From: Methanobacteriota archaeon
Lineage (GTDB): Archaea; Thermoplasmatota; Poseidoniia; Poseidoniales; Thalassarchaeaceae
Assembly (NCBI GenBank): GCA_002725475.1
Contig: PBPH01000019.1
Span: 1 to 5,682 of the forward strand
Length of the DNA: 5,682 nucleotides
Direction of reading: 5' to 3'
The translations under genes and the position numbers were made by a program. Numbering within the stretch: position 1 is the first letter of the stretch; each line of letters starts with the position of its first letter. Below the pieces are notes generated by a model that saw nothing but the letters and a program-made list of their open reading frames with translations, made no database searches and was not told where the DNA came from. Of the stretch, positions 5,088-5,682 are shown in pieces.

Positions 5088-5682
5088 ATGAAGGGCAGGC
5101 TTGTGCTATTCATTAGCGCGCTAATCGCTATTTTATTCAGTTCATACTCTAACCTTGTAATGACTCCAGTTAATGCTGATGCAACTGAAAACTACCCACT
5201 TAGTACTGTTATTACTAATCCATATTCACTTGAAGGTTCTTCATCCATTTCATATTCTAATGATGGCAATATGGTTGCCATTGCATTTTATCAAAGTGTT
5301 GCCATTTTTGAAACAACACATCGTACCTTCATTAAAGAGATAAATATCGGCAATACGGTACTTCATGTTACCTTTTCAGATGATGATTCAATACTATTTG
5401 TTGGCTTGGAAAGCCCATATATGAGTACTCTTGCAATGTCATTGTTTAACACCGATAGTTGGGAACGAATAGGTGTAAATGAAGATGGTAAAGAAGTTAC
5501 AGATATTAGTGTATTACCTAATTCAGAAATTTTCGCATCTCCTAACGAAGGTTTTGGAATAAATGAATATACATTTTCAGATTCCTCAAATGAAATATTT
5601 TCATATAACGGCGAACATTCTGATGCTGTTACGTGTTTAGATCACACTCCCGATGGTCAGTATATTATCACGGGTGGTGTTG
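5088..5682 (+). CDS. Exported beta-propeller (WD40/YVTN-like) protein, 3' partial
   Basis: The frame is open from ATG 5088 to the window end (198 complete codons). It starts with a signal peptide: MKGR, a hydrophobic core at about 5-19 (LVLFISALIAILFSS), and a likely cleavage zone near VNADA at 28-32. The mature part shows repeated short beta-strand patterns with SNDGNMVAIAF (57-67), FSDDDSILFVGL (96-107) and a final HSDAVTCLDHTPDGQYIITGG (177-197), the last a good WD40-type unit (H..AV..L...PDG.YI.TGG). The protein is Ser/Asp/Glu/Asn-rich, typical of archaeal surface proteins. Its function is unknown; a cell-surface or secreted binding scaffold is plausible. A downstream in-frame start would remove the basic N-region of the signal, so the ATG is preferred even though its GGAGG is directly adjacent. 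It probably has its own promoter rather than belonging to the preceding pair. Confidence 0.8.
   Translation, partial: MKGRLVLFISALIAILFSSYSNLVMTPVNADATENYPLSTVITNPYSLEGSSSISYSNDGNMVAIAFYQSVAIFETTHRTFIKEINIGNTVLHVTFSDDDSILFVGLESPYMSTLAMSLFNTDSWERIGVNEDGKEVTDISVLPNSEIFASPNEGFGINEYTFSDSSNEIFSYNGEHSDAVTCLDHTPDGQYIITGGV

Noticed and set aside
1..5682. tRNA, rRNA, CRISPR arrays, insertion sequences or attachment sites
   Set aside because: No cloverleaf-like segments, regularly spaced repeats, transposase motifs or flanking inverted repeats were seen.

Overview
The window looks like a piece of an AT-rich archaeal chromosome. The best marker is an archaeal/eukaryotic-type primase small subunit (PriS). 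Several genes also carry GGTGA-type Shine-Dalgarno sites 4-5 nt before ATG, and a TATA-like element precedes the last gene. Low-GC codon use, PriS wording and acidic/proline-rich surface proteins suggest a marine planktonic euryarchaeon (Marine Group II/III, Poseidoniia-like). That placement is inference and no ribosomal RNA is present to confirm it.

Layout. (1) 2-232 (+) is the C-terminal end of a CBS-domain membrane protein of the CNNM/HlyC-CorC type. It converges on the next gene, and both stop codons lie in one TTAA. (2) 229-2060 (-) is a two-gene operon. The first gene encodes a 346-residue cytoplasmic protein with five LPPPP blocks, acidic linkers, a coiled coil and a C-terminal tandem repeat. 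The second encodes an RDD-like four-helix membrane protein. (3) 2149-3592 (-) is a second pair: a 64-residue four-cysteine zinc-finger protein followed by priS. This PriS keeps its catalytic aspartates but lacks the usual zinc-knuckle cysteines. (4) 3697-5032 (+), divergent from the priS pair, is a tight pair: an MqnA/MqnD-family protein and, 1 nt after its stop, a 158-residue HEAT-repeat protein. (5) 5088 to the end (+) is an exported beta-propeller-like protein, cut by the window edge, with its own TATA box and an SD-containing hairpin.

The most notable gene is the HEAT-repeat protein at 4556-5032. It matches the C-terminal half of eukaryotic deoxyhypusine hydroxylase (DOHH), including the SVDPAPP linker that joins the two halves in the eukaryotic enzyme, two of the four iron-binding His-Glu pairs at the correct 33-residue spacing, and the terminal SCEVA motif. 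DOHH completes hypusine on translation factor 5A, which helps ribosomes through polyproline, and DOHH has generally been considered eukaryotic. A half-size archaeal version would have to dimerise to rebuild a di-iron site, or have another role. The polyproline-rich gene 2.5 kb away is a plausible client of the same translation system, though nothing in the sequence links them directly.
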